Shown here piece by piece: positions 39,920-60,481 of a DNA stretch of 64,000 bases; positions within the stretch are counted from its first letter, which is position 1; every line of letters starts with the position of its first letter. The stretch lies in contig NC_087073.1 in the NCBI RefSeq assembly GCF_026151205.1, positions 3,929,001 to 3,993,000 on the forward strand, written 5' to 3'. The position numbers and the translations under genes were made by a program. Origin of the DNA: Bolinopsis microptera (lineage: Eukaryota; Ctenophora; Tentaculata; Lobata; Bolinopsidae). The notes under the pieces were generated by a model. The model did no database searches and was not told the origin of the DNA. It saw nothing but the letters and a program-made list of their open reading frames with translations.

Positions 39920-41263
39920 GAAATTTTCTTTGAAAAATTTCAAAAGATTGCAAAATTATGAAAAAATGAGTTTTGACACAATTTTGCAAGAAATAACTAA
40001 AATGTTGTTAGTATAATTATAATTAGTAGATATAAGTCAGATTATCTGACTTGCTTCTAAGTCTAAGTTCACAATTAGGCCCCCTCCATACAATATGGGC
40101 AACTGTTTGAGTGGTATCAATTCGGGTGGCTGCAATGCTCTGCGTGGATGTCCTGACGTTGCCCATACGGCATACTTAACTGTCAGAATCCGGCTTCGAG
40201 TGGCACCGTAACATAACACGGCTGTGAACTTTAACGAAGGGTTCACTTCAAAAGCCGAAGCCTCTCTTTTGAGCGGGGTGAATCTTACCTCATTCTCTTC
40301 ACTCTTGATGAATGGTCACCACGCTAACGCGTTCATTTGGCCCTAAACTTAAAACAACTTCATAGATCTAACTCTAAGGTGTCGTCCTGCCCATGACCTC
40401 GTGAGAACTTTGTCCTTATCATAAACTGACCATGCAGCTAATCTACAATCGAATTTTTTAGGACCCAAAATTGATACTGCAAAAATGAGTACCGCGAAAA
40501 TATTTGGTTTTCCAGTAATCATTTTTTAATGATTTTACTAATTCATATCATTTTCCGTATTATGTATTAAAACTTATGCTTATTTAATTAAATTTTAAAA
40601 TTCTGATTTTTCAACTTTAATTACATTTACACACAAATTTTTAAATGTTTTTGCAGCTTTGAAGTCATAATCAACGATATTATTTCCGAACTCAAAAATG
40701 TAAATTGGTGGACGGTTAATTTAGTCTTATTTAATTTGGTTTACAACAATTTTACCTCGTCGCTTACCTTGTTAATGTTATTTGTTGGCGGTCTTGCCAA
40801 TACTATTATTTGATATAGAATTGCAGAATATTTGCCTATTTATCCCACACAATAGCATATTTATAAATTTTAAAGAATTTCTGTTACTATTTTAGTTAAT
40901 TATAGCTTAGATAATTTTACAGTTTGAATATTTTAGCATATCTGCATTTATGTTTAGCATTAAACTTATTACAACGTTACAAATCTATAACATTTATTGT
41001 TACGATGTAACAGAGTCGGTATCCGTATATGTTAATGTTGGCATGGGGCGGCATTTGGCAAGTCCCCATTCATCGTAGTCCGATAGTTTAACTGCATCCT
41101 AATATATATTGAATAACGCCAACTCTGGCCCTGATCTTAGTAATTTGGCATTTTTTAATTTTTTGATATCATCAACTAAACCTAGCATGTAACACTTAAT
41201 TAAGTAAATCAAATTAAGAAATTTTAACTTGAGACTTCAATCTTTAAGATAGTCAGCAACATT
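39920..41263. other. intergenic, upstream of the TDO gene
   Basis: AT-rich sequence between the transposase relic and the TDO start codon. It should hold the TDO promoter, but no element is convincing by eye. No further exon recognised. Confidence 0.4.
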
Positions 41264-44200
41264 ATGGAGAGAATGGGAAAATGTCCTCACAGAAAGAGCT
41301 CAGCTGGACAAGGTTTTAAGGAGACCAAAGAGACCAGGGACCCTGGAGAAAACTACATGGACTATTTGAAGGTAATTTAGATATTAAATCTAAAGTTGAG
41401 TCAAATAGTAGACATTTGAAAATATAACTATTTGAAAAAGTAGACACAACTATTTCATAATGACGAACTGAATGAATGTCCTTGTCTGTCTATAGACTAT
41501 TAAACAGCCTTTTTTTCAGATAGACGAACTGCTAAAACTGCACGTGCGCCTGACTGATAGTCCGATCGCTCACGATGAGCATCTTTTTATCAGCATCCAC
41601 CAAAGCAAGTCATATCATTGGGCTTTAGTGGCTTTAGTGAGACTGATTTTGGCAACTCACAAACCCAGTTTTGCTAGCAACTTTTGACACTTCTGGATTC
41701 CAGACTAATCCAATTTTCCCCAGATTTTGAAGTGTGGTTTCAGCAGATTCTCTTTGAACTAAAATCCATCAAAAGGCTGCTGAAAGAACCAAAGGTTTGG
41801 ATTTTAAGGGCATGAAATTTATGTAGAATTAGTTAATGACTTATAATTGACTTAGATTATGGCTCCAAATTGGGACATAACAGCTTTTTTAAACCGCAAC
41901 ATTTGTAGGTCTGCGAGAAGTACCAACAGCTCATTTTTCAAAGGCTAGTTCGAGTAAATTGTATCTTCAGAATCATGATCCAACAATTCGAGGTATGCGA
42001 ATGAATGTTCTTCTTTCTTTATAATCTCGTAGTTAAATTCCTTATAATAATAATAATAATAATAAGAGATGAAATAATAGAGATGAAAGCACTGGTTACA
42101 AAAGAGTATATCAGAAGAGTTAAAAAGGTTTTGAAATCCCAGCTTCATGGCAGGAATAGTATACAAGCGATTAACACCTGGGCTGTACCTGTGATAAGAT
42201 ATGGAGCTGGAATTCTCTCATGGAATGCTGGGGAGACCAAAGCCTTAGATGTCAAGACCCGGAAACTGATGAGGATACATGGAGCTCACCACCCCCAAGG
42301 AGATGTTGATCGGTTATACGTCAGCCGTCAACTGGGTGGCCGTGGGCTACATAGTATAGAGGAAGTCGTTAAGAGAGAGGAGAATGCACTCACCACTTAT
42401 GTGGTGAGAAGTAGAGACCCAGAACTGATTGCTCTGAAGGACTACTTTGTCAAAGACAAGATACTCTTGGGTGAAGAGATAGAGAAAGATATTGACCGAA
42501 CACAACGCGAGGAAATCCGCAAGGAGAAATGGACTGCTAAAGTGATGCACGGACAGTTCCCAAGGCAGATGATGGGTACAGCAGACCCGTTAACCTCTTG
42601 GAACTGGCTCACCCAACAAGATTTGAAGAAGGAGACAGAAGGATTGTTGATAGCAGCCCAAGACCAAGCACTTAGGACTAATTACGTGAAGCACAGGATT
42701 GACAAAACACCTGGCTCTTCTCCCCTCTGCAGACTCTGCAGAAATCATTACGAGACAATAGACCACATACTGAATGGGTGCCCAAAACTTTCACAGACAG
42801 AATATAAGTGTCGGCATGACAAAGTAGCTGCCGCATTGCACTGGAGTCTGTGCAAGGAATACGGCTTCCCACGCAGTAAAAGGTGGTACGAACACCGGGC
42901 AGAGAAGGTGCTGGAGAACGGACAAGTCAAGATATTGTGGGACTTCCATGTCCAGTCGGACCACGTTATCGAACACTGTAGACCGGATCTCCTCCTGGTA
43001 GACAAGGTAACCAACGCAGCAACCATCATTGACGTTGCAGTCCCAGGAGATACCCGGATCTTGGATAGAGAACAAGAAAAGATTCTGAAATATCAAGACC
43101 TGAAAAGAGAAATTAAGAAGAACTGGAATTTACGAAAGGTCACAATCGTCCCTGTGGTGATAGGCGCATTAGGAACTATCACCATAAACTTTCGTAAACA
43201 CCTCGACGCAGTCCACTGCAATCTGAGCATCTCTAATCTCCAGAAGACAGCTCTGCTTGGATCAGCCAGGATTCTCAGGATGGTCTTAGACATATAATAT
43301 ATTTGAGTGTATAATACACTGTAAATACTCTTTTTTTTTAAAGTTTAATTTTCACTGGGTACTCTAATAAACACTTTTTACCTGGTCCTCTTATTTTTCT
43401 TCCCTTGCTATGCAAGCCCTGTCTCTTGTTTATACAATTTTTAACTCGTATATTGGGTAGATTGAGTATTTATTATGGATTTTATATTGTTGTTAGCCCT
43501 GCTGATTTGTGTATTAGTAATGATTACCTATCTGATGGACTACGGTATATACAGTTGATGGTAGTTTTCTCTTATTTTTCTTCTCTTGCTCTGCAAGCCC
43601 TGATTCTTGTATAAACATATTGTTTGATATAATATTGTATATTTTTGTATTGATTGTGGTATTTTGTGTGCCAGATTCAGCAATGGGTTCTTGCTGAATC
43701 ACTGTATATTACACTCTGTGACTAGTCCCTTTGATCCATCTCTTGCCCTGCAAGCCCTGTTTCTTGTCTATACAGCATATAATTATCATGTATCACATTG
43801 TAGTATGTAATAAACATTTGTAGTAGTGTAGGATTGTTTGAATTTCTTTTTGCTATGTTTTATAATATTTATTTGTATAATTTGTGAGTGTTTCTCCCGC
43901 TTTTCTTCCCTTGCGCAGCAAGCCCTGTCTCTTGTAAAAACAACCTTGAAAGTTTTGTAGATACATATAGTTTCTACACCTTTATCCTCTGGTCCCTAGG
44001 GTCAGCTGATCCCGGGCCAGAGGAAAACTACCGACTGCCAAGGTCTGACGCCTAGGCAGTCGAGACCTCTTATTGAGACCCTTTATAATAATAATAATAG
44101 GATTATGGCCACATGGCCATCTCGACAAAACTTGAAACCCAACTGCACTCTACGCTATTGCAGTTCGCACAATATTATCAAAAAGAAAAATGTTCCTATC

Positions 44201-46804
44201 CGGAACATTTAATGATTAATTATTTTTAGGACGTTAACACGTTCCTTGAATCCGATGATATGATGATGCTCAATAATATTATTTGCTGAATAAGGGAGCG
44301 TCGATATATTACTTCGGCAGCCGAAGTGAAGGAAATTCGATTGGGGGTCTGGCAAATACTGACGTTATTTAGGGGAGGAGGGGGAATGGCCAACAACTTA
44401 CTAAAGTAATGTTGTAATATGTAAAGTGTGAACGCTCCCTAAGATCGAAAAAGATGTCGTCTTTATTCGTAATTGGGAGTACAATTCTTAGAGACTAATT
44501 GTAATAACCAATTGTTCATAGTTACTATTCACCAATTATCCAAATTTAATTTCATCACAACTTAATTATTTTCGTCTCACTAGGTGCTCGAAACGATGAG
44601 TTGTATCAATTTCATGTCCTTTAGAGAAGTATTTCAAGGTGGAGCTAGCGGTTTTCAAAGCACACAGTTCCGCTTACTTGAACAAATTCTGGGAATCAAA
44701 GAGGTATGTATTCCGGCCACATTCCGACTAATGTCCAAAGGAGTATTTAAGAACTTAGATCATAAGTTCTTGGAATTATAATTTTGTGAATATGTAAACA
44801 TTGTCTAACATTCAGAAACAACGAACATGCACATTTCTGAACTCCTACAACGAGAAGTTAACTGAGGAGCAGAGACAGGAGATTGAAGATCACCAGGACG
44901 ACCAAGATCTCTGTACTTTGTAAGTGTTCATTTCCAGTTACATTCGAATAACAATGTAATTCGAAATGTTATTAACAATAAATGAAAAATATGCCAGCTT
45001 TCAATCGAGTAGTACCATATCCTGACATATCCTGACATATCCTGGCATATCCTGACATATCCTGACATATCCTGACATATCCTGACATATCCTGACATAT
45101 CCTGGCATATCCTGACATATCCTGACATATTTTGACTACTTTCAGGATAGACGGATGGTTGTCAAGAACTCCAGGGCTCCAACACTTTCTTATCTCATAC
45201 AAAAACGCTGTTGAAGGTGTCATCAATGATTTTTATCTTAAAGCCAAGGTTAGTGTCAACAGAAAACATCTATTGAACACGTATTTTGTGATACAGTAAA
45301 TTTCGAGCTCTTCGTGGTTAATTAACAATTACATTTACTTCATTATTGCTGGGTTTTAAACAAATTTTTAAATGCAAGGATTTGAAGTAGGTTGTTGTTT
45401 CTGATTTTGGTGGTCATAATGAGGATGGTCCTTTAAGTTTTAAGTTTTGTATGATGTAGGCGTATAATAAAAAGTTTATAAAGTTACTTCTAACTGCTTA
45501 GTGCTTTCATATGGAAAAATTAATAACTCTCATTAAAACATGTTTTCTGACAGGTTTTAGAACAGATTGATCACGCTAAAAGTGGAATATTCGAGTCAAA
45601 AGCGAAACAATTAGAAAAAGATTGTGCCATCATCTTTGACCAAGAAAAATATGAGGTAACATTAGGAAAAACGACAGATTTTTTACTTTTCAGTGAATGC
45701 ACTAAAATTAAGTTTCTACTTATAGCCAGGGCTTGTAACAAATGATTTGTGATCGTGTCATTCTATCTTTGAATAACGTGTACATAGATTATTATATTAT
45801 ATTTCTTGCAGAATGGTGGTCGAATCCACGGGAGAAAGCTGTCTTACCGCGCTTTCATGGGAGCCCTTATGATCAACTGCTATTCTTCAGAGCCTAGATT
45901 TACTGTCCCTTACGAAATCATCAAGAACCTCATGGATATGGACACATTCTTGACGAAATTTAGATGTAAGTATTCTGAGTTCCGACCAGATTCGAAATTA
46001 TGAGCTTTTCTTCTATGTATCAGGTTACTAAACCAACGTATCTATCATTATATTCACAGATATTAATACAATATTGTTCAGAAATTATTGCGAATAATAA
46101 TGCGAATGTTTCACAGTTGGACACGCCATGATGGTTAAAAGGATGATCGGAGGACGACCAGGAACCGGAGGAAGCGGGGGCTATAATTATCTCCGCTCAA
46201 CTGTCAGGTTACTAGCCACATCATATTTACACAACCTTAACTATAGCCACATCATATTTACACAACCTTGGTAATGGTGGATGAGATCAAGCTATTAAGA
46301 ATAAGAACCTTAAATCTAAAAATAATTCCTCGATCTCATCCACCATTACCAAGGTTGTGATCATGATTTACCACACAATTTTTGGAAGTCATAGTCCAAT
46401 GTATTTTATAATCGAATAATTGCCAGACATTGCGTGGCTTGACACGTGAGCAGCACGTGTGACGTGGTGTCCCGTTCTGGGCCGCGAAAATTAGTTGAGG
46501 ACGGAACGTGGGACAATTATATAATGCTTATCATTCCTTTATTTTCAGTGATAGATACATGCCGTTCATAGACCTGTTCGAGGTAGCGACCTACCTAATA
46601 GCACCACAAAAGCTTCCACGCTTAGCATCCGACGTGCTCGTCGAGATCTCAAAGGTCTATAGATCAGATAGTTCAGATAGATTGGACTCTCAATTAACTG
46701 ACTCCACCTCCGTGGACCTAAACTCCATCTCCGCGGACTCAGACTCCACTTCTGCGGACTCTGACATTAAGTTGAATTCTATTCTTATCGATTTTAACGG
46801 GTGA
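41264..46804 (+). CDS. TDO2: tryptophan 2,3-dioxygenase, complete gene, 11 exons
   Basis: Haem enzyme that opens the indole ring of L-tryptophan with O2 to give N-formylkynurenine, the first step of the kynurenine pathway. Exons: 41264-41371, 41520-41604, 41724-41794, 41909-41992, 44584-44703, 44816-44919, 45146-45248, 45554-45655, 45812-45965, 46117-46207, 46549-46804; all phases agree, 425 aa (human 406). Key features: HDEHLFI...HQNFEVWFQ with the distal His; FREVFQGGASGFQSTQFRLLE with the substrate-binding Arg; LSYRAFMGALMI; FGHAMMVKRMIG with the haem-ligand His; and GTGGSGGYNYLRSTVSDRY. Intron 2 uses a GC donor. Intron 4 holds a LINE and intron 6 a 10-bp repeat array. The last 45 residues are an Asp/Ser-rich tail, and the stop codon sits at the edge of a dispersed repeat. 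Confidence 0.96.
42067..43297 (+). pseudogene. LINE ORF C-terminus with CCHC knuckle and restriction-like endonuclease
   Basis: About 410 codons of an R2/R4-type polyprotein. It opens after the RT palm (EYIRRVKKVLKSQL...AINTWAVPVIRYGAGI) and continues through GDVDRLYVSRQLGGRGL. The zinc knuckle is CRLCRNHYETIDHILNGC (C-x2-C-x7-H-x4-C). The restriction-like endonuclease follows, with its acidic residues in RPDLLLVD and IIDVAVPGD and the downstream EKILKYQDLK. Most of the reverse transcriptase is missing, so the copy is inactive. The frame itself is undamaged, so the insertion is fairly young. Confidence 0.85.
43393..43945 (+). repeat. 165-bp tandem units in the LINE 3' UTR
   Basis: The motif CTTGC(T/C)(C)TGCAAGCCCTGT followed by TCTTGT recurs at about 43400, 43582, 43744 and 43910 within diverged units. 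Confidence 0.7.
45018..45132. repeat. 10-bp tandem repeat (TATCCTGACA) in TDO intron 6
   Basis: About 11 copies, two with the variant TATCCTGGCA. The array ends just before the branch-point and acceptor region of exon 7. Confidence 0.95.
46263..46356. repeat. intronic inverted repeat (hairpin) in TDO intron 10
   Basis: ACAACCTTGGTAATGGTGGA...GATC pairs with its complement GATCTCATCCACCATTACC...GTTGT across a loop of about 40 nt; the stem is about 27 bp. The left arm overlaps a short direct repeat (AGCCACATCATATTTACACA, twice). Confidence 0.8.
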
Positions 46805-46855
46805 TACTCGTCGACGAGTCCAAATCGGCGCGCGTCCTGGTAGGTTATAAACCTA
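46797..46855 (+). repeat. dispersed repeat E at the TDO stop codon
   Basis: TTAACGGGTGATACTCG...GGCGCGCGTCCTGGTAGGTTATA also occurs at 47112-47205 and, diverged, at 7236-7300. It contains the palindrome ACTCGTCGACGAGT. The TDO TGA lies inside it. Confidence 0.7.
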
Positions 46856-46954
46856 CAATATCGATTAAGCACCTTACACATAAAAACAATGAAACTGAGG
46901 ACTCCATAGTTACAGTAACGGTTATAAACAAAAATTAGACGTGCTGCGCTCATG

Positions 46955-47205
46955 TCTTGTAGCGCAATGAATTACTGGGCCGCCCAGCCAACAATGCTTC
47001 TCACAAGATCGGCGAGATGCACCACTGTGAAGGATTGACATCGTGAATTTCAAGCTCATGTCTCACTCTCATGACGTTTTGTTTTAACTTTTTTTGAATT
47101 TGCTAGTTCACGATTAGGTTAACGGGTGATACTCGTAAAATATTTGTTTCAAATATTATCAGGACCGTCGACGCGTCCTGGTAGTGGTAGGTTATACTTA
47201 TAAAC
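46955..47205 (+). repeat. GC-rich repeat B copy followed by repeat E copy
   Basis: 46955-47055 has the repeat B blocks (GTAGCGCAATG, ACTGGGCCGC, CGGCGAGATGCACCACTG, GATTGACATCGTGAAT). 47112-47205 repeats the TTAACGGGTGATACTCGT block of 46797. B and E repeats also lie together at 7236-8060, so they may be parts of one element. Confidence 0.6.
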
Positions 47206-49586
47206 GTACAAACGATTAGGTACTGCTCTAGATCTAACATTTTTATAACGATGTTTTGTTTAACCTTTTATAAAAGTTGTTATTTTTTGAGGATAGTTGA
47301 GGAGAACTTGTAGTTGTATGCGACTTATGCATTGTATTCAAATAATTTTTAATTATTATTATTTTTTAAAGTTAGATCTACACTTTGCAGTCTGCATGGT
47401 TAACAAACAAAATTTACTGTTATTATGTGTATTATATTTATCTATAGACTATTGATCTGTATGGGGCCATCTACTTAGGACGTCCGGCAAATAGGGAGGG
47501 GGGTGGTTTTGGATTTTCGGACAAGTCCGGACCGGGGGAGGGGGTGGTTTCTGAAAATCCGGAAATTTTGGCAGAATTACGAAAAAGTCCCAGTTATTTC
47601 AACTCTTTGACACTAATTACTCTGTAAGTTTAGATCCCTGTATTTTGAATGAGTACTTAAATTGAACTGTGCTAAACTTGTTCGACAGTAAATGTTTTAT
47701 TGTCTATTTTAAATAACTACACATTTTATTAACAATGAATTTGAGTTGGTTTTATTTGTACTCTTAAAAGTAGCTGGAAATCCGGACGTCCAGTGCAGGG
47801 GAGGGGGGTGGTTTTGAAAATTCGGACACCCTAAAATTTAAGAGTAGAAAAGGTCGAAAATGACTTTAAGAGTAGAAATGGTCGACATCAAATTAATCTA
47901 TCTAACTGATTAATATGTGACCTGAGCTTAAGCTTTAAAAATGTCGAGGACTTCTTTAAACTTAAAGATTTTTCCCTGAAAAGGAACTTGATATTATATT
48001 TAGGGTTTCATATTAATTTTATTATGTTTCCTCAGTGTTACAGCGGAGCAACTTTGTTAATATGTAGGATGCTGAAAACTGCGGAAAATTAAACAACATT
48101 TTACAATCGTTATCAAAATCATATCAATAGAATATTACATAAACATATTTTGATAATCTATCAAATCAGCATGTATTGACCTTGACTTGAATTTAATCAA
48201 ATCAGTATGTTTCACGTTCAGACTCAGTTATAAGAGTGAAGGCTACTTCAAATTACATGGTTGCTGGGGTTAAACAACATAAGATCCCGAGGCAAATGAT
48301 ACGAAACCAAAATCGGGTCATGGACTTTTGTCTCTCATTCACAAAATTGAATTTTAGCATCCAACGATTAAACAGATCATGTGATAATAATTGTGGAATT
48401 CCATATTTTAGTTCGGATGGTGTGCCCAACATCACACAACTAGTTAAAGTCTTGAATTTCTAATTAACACAGACCCTTTTCAGCTAATGTATCTAAAGAA
48501 ACAATAGGTTGCTCATCAACTTTTTTATTACTAAACAGTCATCGTTAAAATCATTGATTACACAATAATTCTTCAGCTTGGAAGTTACCAAAAACCAAGA
48601 CGTGAAACTCTCAACTTAACGTCCAGCATCTTTAAAATAGAACAGAGCTCAGATATCTTGTATCAATAGCAAAGCAAGCAACAACGGTACAAAATCTAAA
48701 AATAATCACAAAATATGAAGACAAACATGAAACATTAAAATGACTACAATCGATACTACGATATATGCCGTTGAGGGATGTGAGAAATAGGATTCTCTCT
48801 CAAGGTTTGAAATTTGATTTAAAGCAAATTTTGTTAAACTTAATGTTTGATAGATAAATCTAGAAATTTTATGGATAGGTTACCCTCTACTTCTTACCAC
48901 ATCAAGATAAGTACATAATTCAAATTCGTAATTATCACCGAAATAGCAAATATTGATCTCAAATAACATAAAATCGTCAAATTAAAGTAACCATCATTAA
49001 ATTCGCTTCAAAATTCTCAGAAGACGCAGCAGGCTTTTTAAAGGTTAACGTATAATAAGAACTCATACACATTTTTAGAATCTCGTGACACTTACCAATT
49101 CAGTCTTTTCAAAATGTTCATAGGTTGTTCTAACAGCGGTAACTACAGAGCAAAGTTGTTAGTTACTCGAATTAAAGTCCTGATGATCAATTGACAGCGG
49201 AATGCAAATACGATAACATTCATTTCAATTACTGTTCGTAACAAATGTAATTATTACACATGTAATCAATCGTCTTTGTTGCCATCTTGAGTTAAAGTGT
49301 GTAGGTTAGGGTGCTTTCAACCGTCGAAGAAAGTCCTACTGATATCATCTGTGACTATCGTGGTCAACTGTGATTTTCCAGGCAATAGTCCTAAGATAAT
49401 TGTGTCAATTTGAATTGAATTGTTAATTGGATTGGGATCACAGGCCGGAAACTTAGAATTCGGACATTCTAAGTTAACTCCATCGCACATTTGTGTATTT
49501 GGAGGATAATATCTAGTTAATTCTATTTTACGAATAACAAATTTTTGAAGATTATAAACTGTCGATGATCGATGATAAAATGAAAC
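47206..49586. other. intergenic, between converging TDO and WDR37-like genes
   Basis: Two GC-rich blocks (about 47490-47570 and 47775-47835) share GGACGTCC and GGAGGGGGGTGGTTTT. The last exon of the WDR37-like gene should be here but I could not find it. No other gene recognised. Confidence 0.4.
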
Positions 49587-57616
<8,030 letters not shown>

Positions 57617-57994
57617 CTGAAAATGGAGGAGAGTTAACGAAACATGTTGGTGGTGGCTTGTGCAGCTTTTAACAATCGATAATCAGGTTGCGGCTTGGAT
57701 CGGTGATAAACTTGTAATGTACTGCTACTCACAGTGAGATTACATTACAAGTTTGTGAGTGAGTCTCAAGTGACAATAGCTCGTAACTTCAATGCTGATT
57801 TGAGGTTTACGAGTTTTTATCGGTATGAAATCATTTTTGATTCTGCACTATCTTGGAAATTTTGTATCTTACAGAGGCAGTATTTCCAAATCAGAGCTTG
57901 ATGAATTCTAAAATGTGTTCAGTGTGATAATATGTACATACCTGTACATAGTGATACAGTATGTGTAGAGTAAATATAACATTAATTAGAAATC

Positions 57995-58315
57995 CTTACT
58001 ATCTTACCTCCTACACTTACCTCCTACACTTACCTCCTACACTTACCTCCTACACTTACCTTATGTACACTTACCTCCTCACTATACCTTCCTCACTATA
58101 CCTTCCTCCTACACTTACCTTCTACACTTACCTCCTACACTTACCTCCTACACTTACATCCTACACTTACCTCCTACACTTACCTCCTACACAGCTACAC
58201 TTACCTCCTACACTTACCTCCTACACTTACCTCCTACACTTGCCTCCTACACTTACCTCGTACATTTACCTCCTACACTTACCTCCTCACTATACCTTCC
58301 TCCTACAGTTACACC
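57995..58315. repeat. 13-bp minisatellite (CTTACCTCCTACA)
   Basis: About 20 imperfect copies, some shortened or changed (TATACCTTCC). The open frame over it (LPPTLTSYTYLL type) is a by-product. Confidence 0.9.
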
Positions 58316-58319
58316 TCAT

Positions 58320-59455
58320 CAAAAAACCCAATCCACTGAACACTGTACTCTCTCAACATACAATGTTCTTAACATTAACAATGTCATTGTCTCTATACTA
58401 GCTCGATTATCTAGAAAGAGAGAGTGTTTCGTTTTCTCCATCATGTACAAAGCGAGAGATTTTGGGAATCCTCTAAACTTTCTCACTCGACAAAGCCATA
58501 ATTTTCAAATCACACCGAGGTACCTGTAATACATCACACACTTCGCAACTCGCTTTATTTTAATTGTAATATCTGCCAACATCTTGGAGAAGTGTAGGAA
58601 GCAATGGAAGTGCTGTGACGACTATTCTAGAATAAATTTATAACCTCGAACTTGATTCTAGTCAGGGTGAAATAAATAGCATTCAAGTGCCATGACTCGG
58701 GCTTCATGTCCTGTTGTTCTTTTACCGATCATTGACCTATTTCTCCTACGATTGGTGGACCAATGTTGGAGAAATGAGTGAAATAGCCGGCTAACGAGGA
58801 ATAGTGAAATAGCGGGCTAACAATCAACCTTTTAGATTCCTGAGAGTATGTTTTTCTTGACGACACACACACACATATGTTTTGTCAAGGCAGTAGTTAA
58901 AAGGAACATAATATGTTGGTATATTGAAAGTTGTTCATTGCGTAAATAGAGACTATAGAGTATAGATAGTGTGTGTGTGTGAGTGTGAAGTAATTAAGTA
59001 GTGACGGTGTGATAAACACATTAGAATAAACGGTAGATTAAGATAGATTAAGGAACAAAGGGACGTAAAGAGAAAGAAAAACCTATTTGTATTCACACTC
59101 AATTATGATGCGGGCAATGTACAGCTTTCCGTTGCGCTCAGCTCAACAAAAGAAAAGCATCGTAGAACGAGGTGAGATTGCGCTACAATGAGATACAACA
59201 TTTCAAGCCAGCTCTGAGAGGAGGATCAGGGGCAACCCAAATTTCCTGATCATTCTTTTCAAATCCTAATTAAGACAAAAATGTAGATTTAAAAATCAAA
59301 TTGTTCCCACGAATGTGAACCTATAAAACTTACCGACAGTGAGATATAATTATATACAAGAAGGGATGTCAGGAGAAGGTAATTTTCTAATCTCCCACGG
59401 CAAGGACCGAACAGGGCATAATCACAGTCTGTGTGGTGTACAGCAGTCGGTGGTA
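58320..59455. other. WDR37-like intron, no exon recognised
   Basis: By the WDR37 gene order, one or two exons for the middle blades should lie between 57617 and 62659 on the minus strand. I searched this stretch and found no convincing one. Small (GT)n and (CA)n runs are at 58865 and 58970. Confidence 0.35.
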
Positions 59456-59458
59456 TCA

Positions 59459-59690
59459 GTTGTGGGGTTTTGTGTGCTAGTTGTGGGGTTTTGTGTGCTA
59501 GTTGTGGGGTTTTGTGTGCTAGTTGTGGGGTTTTGTGTGCTAGTTGTGGGGTTTTGTGTGCTAGTTGTGGGGTTTTGTGTGCTAGTTGTGGGGTTTTGTG
59601 TGCTAGTTGTGGGGTTTTGTGTACTAGTTGTGGGGTTTTGTGTGCTAGTTGTGGGGTTTTGTGTGCTAGTTGTGGGGTTTTATGTGATCA
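59459..59690. repeat. 21-bp G-rich minisatellite
   Basis: About 11 copies of TTGTGGGGTTTTGTGTGCTAG, nearly identical. Each unit has one GGGG run, so the plus strand could form G-quadruplexes. The period gives a 7-residue frame (VVGFCVL) that is not a gene. Confidence 0.95.
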
Positions 59691-60481
59691 AAATACTCTG
59701 ATTAGAGACCCAAGGTAGAGGGCGAAGCCATAAAATGCTAAAATATTATATGATGATGATTGATGATGGAACCACTGCACTGCGAACTATTATAGCTTGA
59801 AAACATCCAACATCCCTGATTTCCGTGAACTTGTCGTCTTTACGTCAGTGTGAAACAAGCTTCTAATTTACAAACGTTTAATATATTATTACACGATTAG
59901 AGCCAGTTGGGTACCATTTAATTTAGAAATATGTCGAGTAGTATATCACCAGTTTCATCCAACAGGAAATTGCAAAAAAATGTTTGCAGTATTCAAAATT
60001 AAGCATTTAAATTACGGCCAGGAAAGAGAACAAAAGGCTTGAGCAGCAGTTAACATTGCTAAATTTTAGGCAGTGTTAATAGAATATAAAAATGACACTG
60101 CTCAACCTCATGGGGTAAACAAATACTTCAACTTAAGTTAGCTGTACAGCATCATATTTTACATGTGTAGGTGGGTATCGTCACCTTTGCCCCTTGCAGT
60201 CTGCAGTTGTTTACATATTATTTAATACCGCTTGCTTAGCCGATAATAGACACTGAATTGAGCCGACTAACTCTATTAAGATGCTTAAAGTTAGGTCACT
60301 ATTGTCCAGGATTTGCACTCGATATCTGTGTTTTCGTGACCTTCAGATTATCTAATGGCTACATGATACATGATGATGATACATGATAGATGCAAGTGTT
60401 TATAAAAAATACTGTTGTCATCCATGTTATGTGTCTATTATCCAAATAAAGTATTAAATAACTACTGGCAGGGGGTTGAAA

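Larger units (their letters stand above)
42067..44082 (+). mobile_element. 5'-truncated R4/Dong-like LINE in a (TAA)n tract, in TDO intron 4
   Basis: The insert is bordered by (TAA)n runs on both sides (about 42043-42066 and 44083-44099), in the same orientation as TDO. Dong elements of the R4 clade are known to insert into TAA repeats. The 3' UTR (43298-44082) has about four units of about 165 bp containing TTGCTCTGCAAGCCCTG and ends with stable hairpins (CCTCTGG...CCAGAGG and ACTGCC...GGCAGT). Confidence 0.8.

Noticed and set aside
57961-58401. 146-codon frame as a gene
   Set aside because: Translation of the 13-bp minisatellite.
59339-59718. Cys/Val/Gly-rich repeat protein
   Set aside because: Translation of the 21-bp minisatellite; two frames are open equally.
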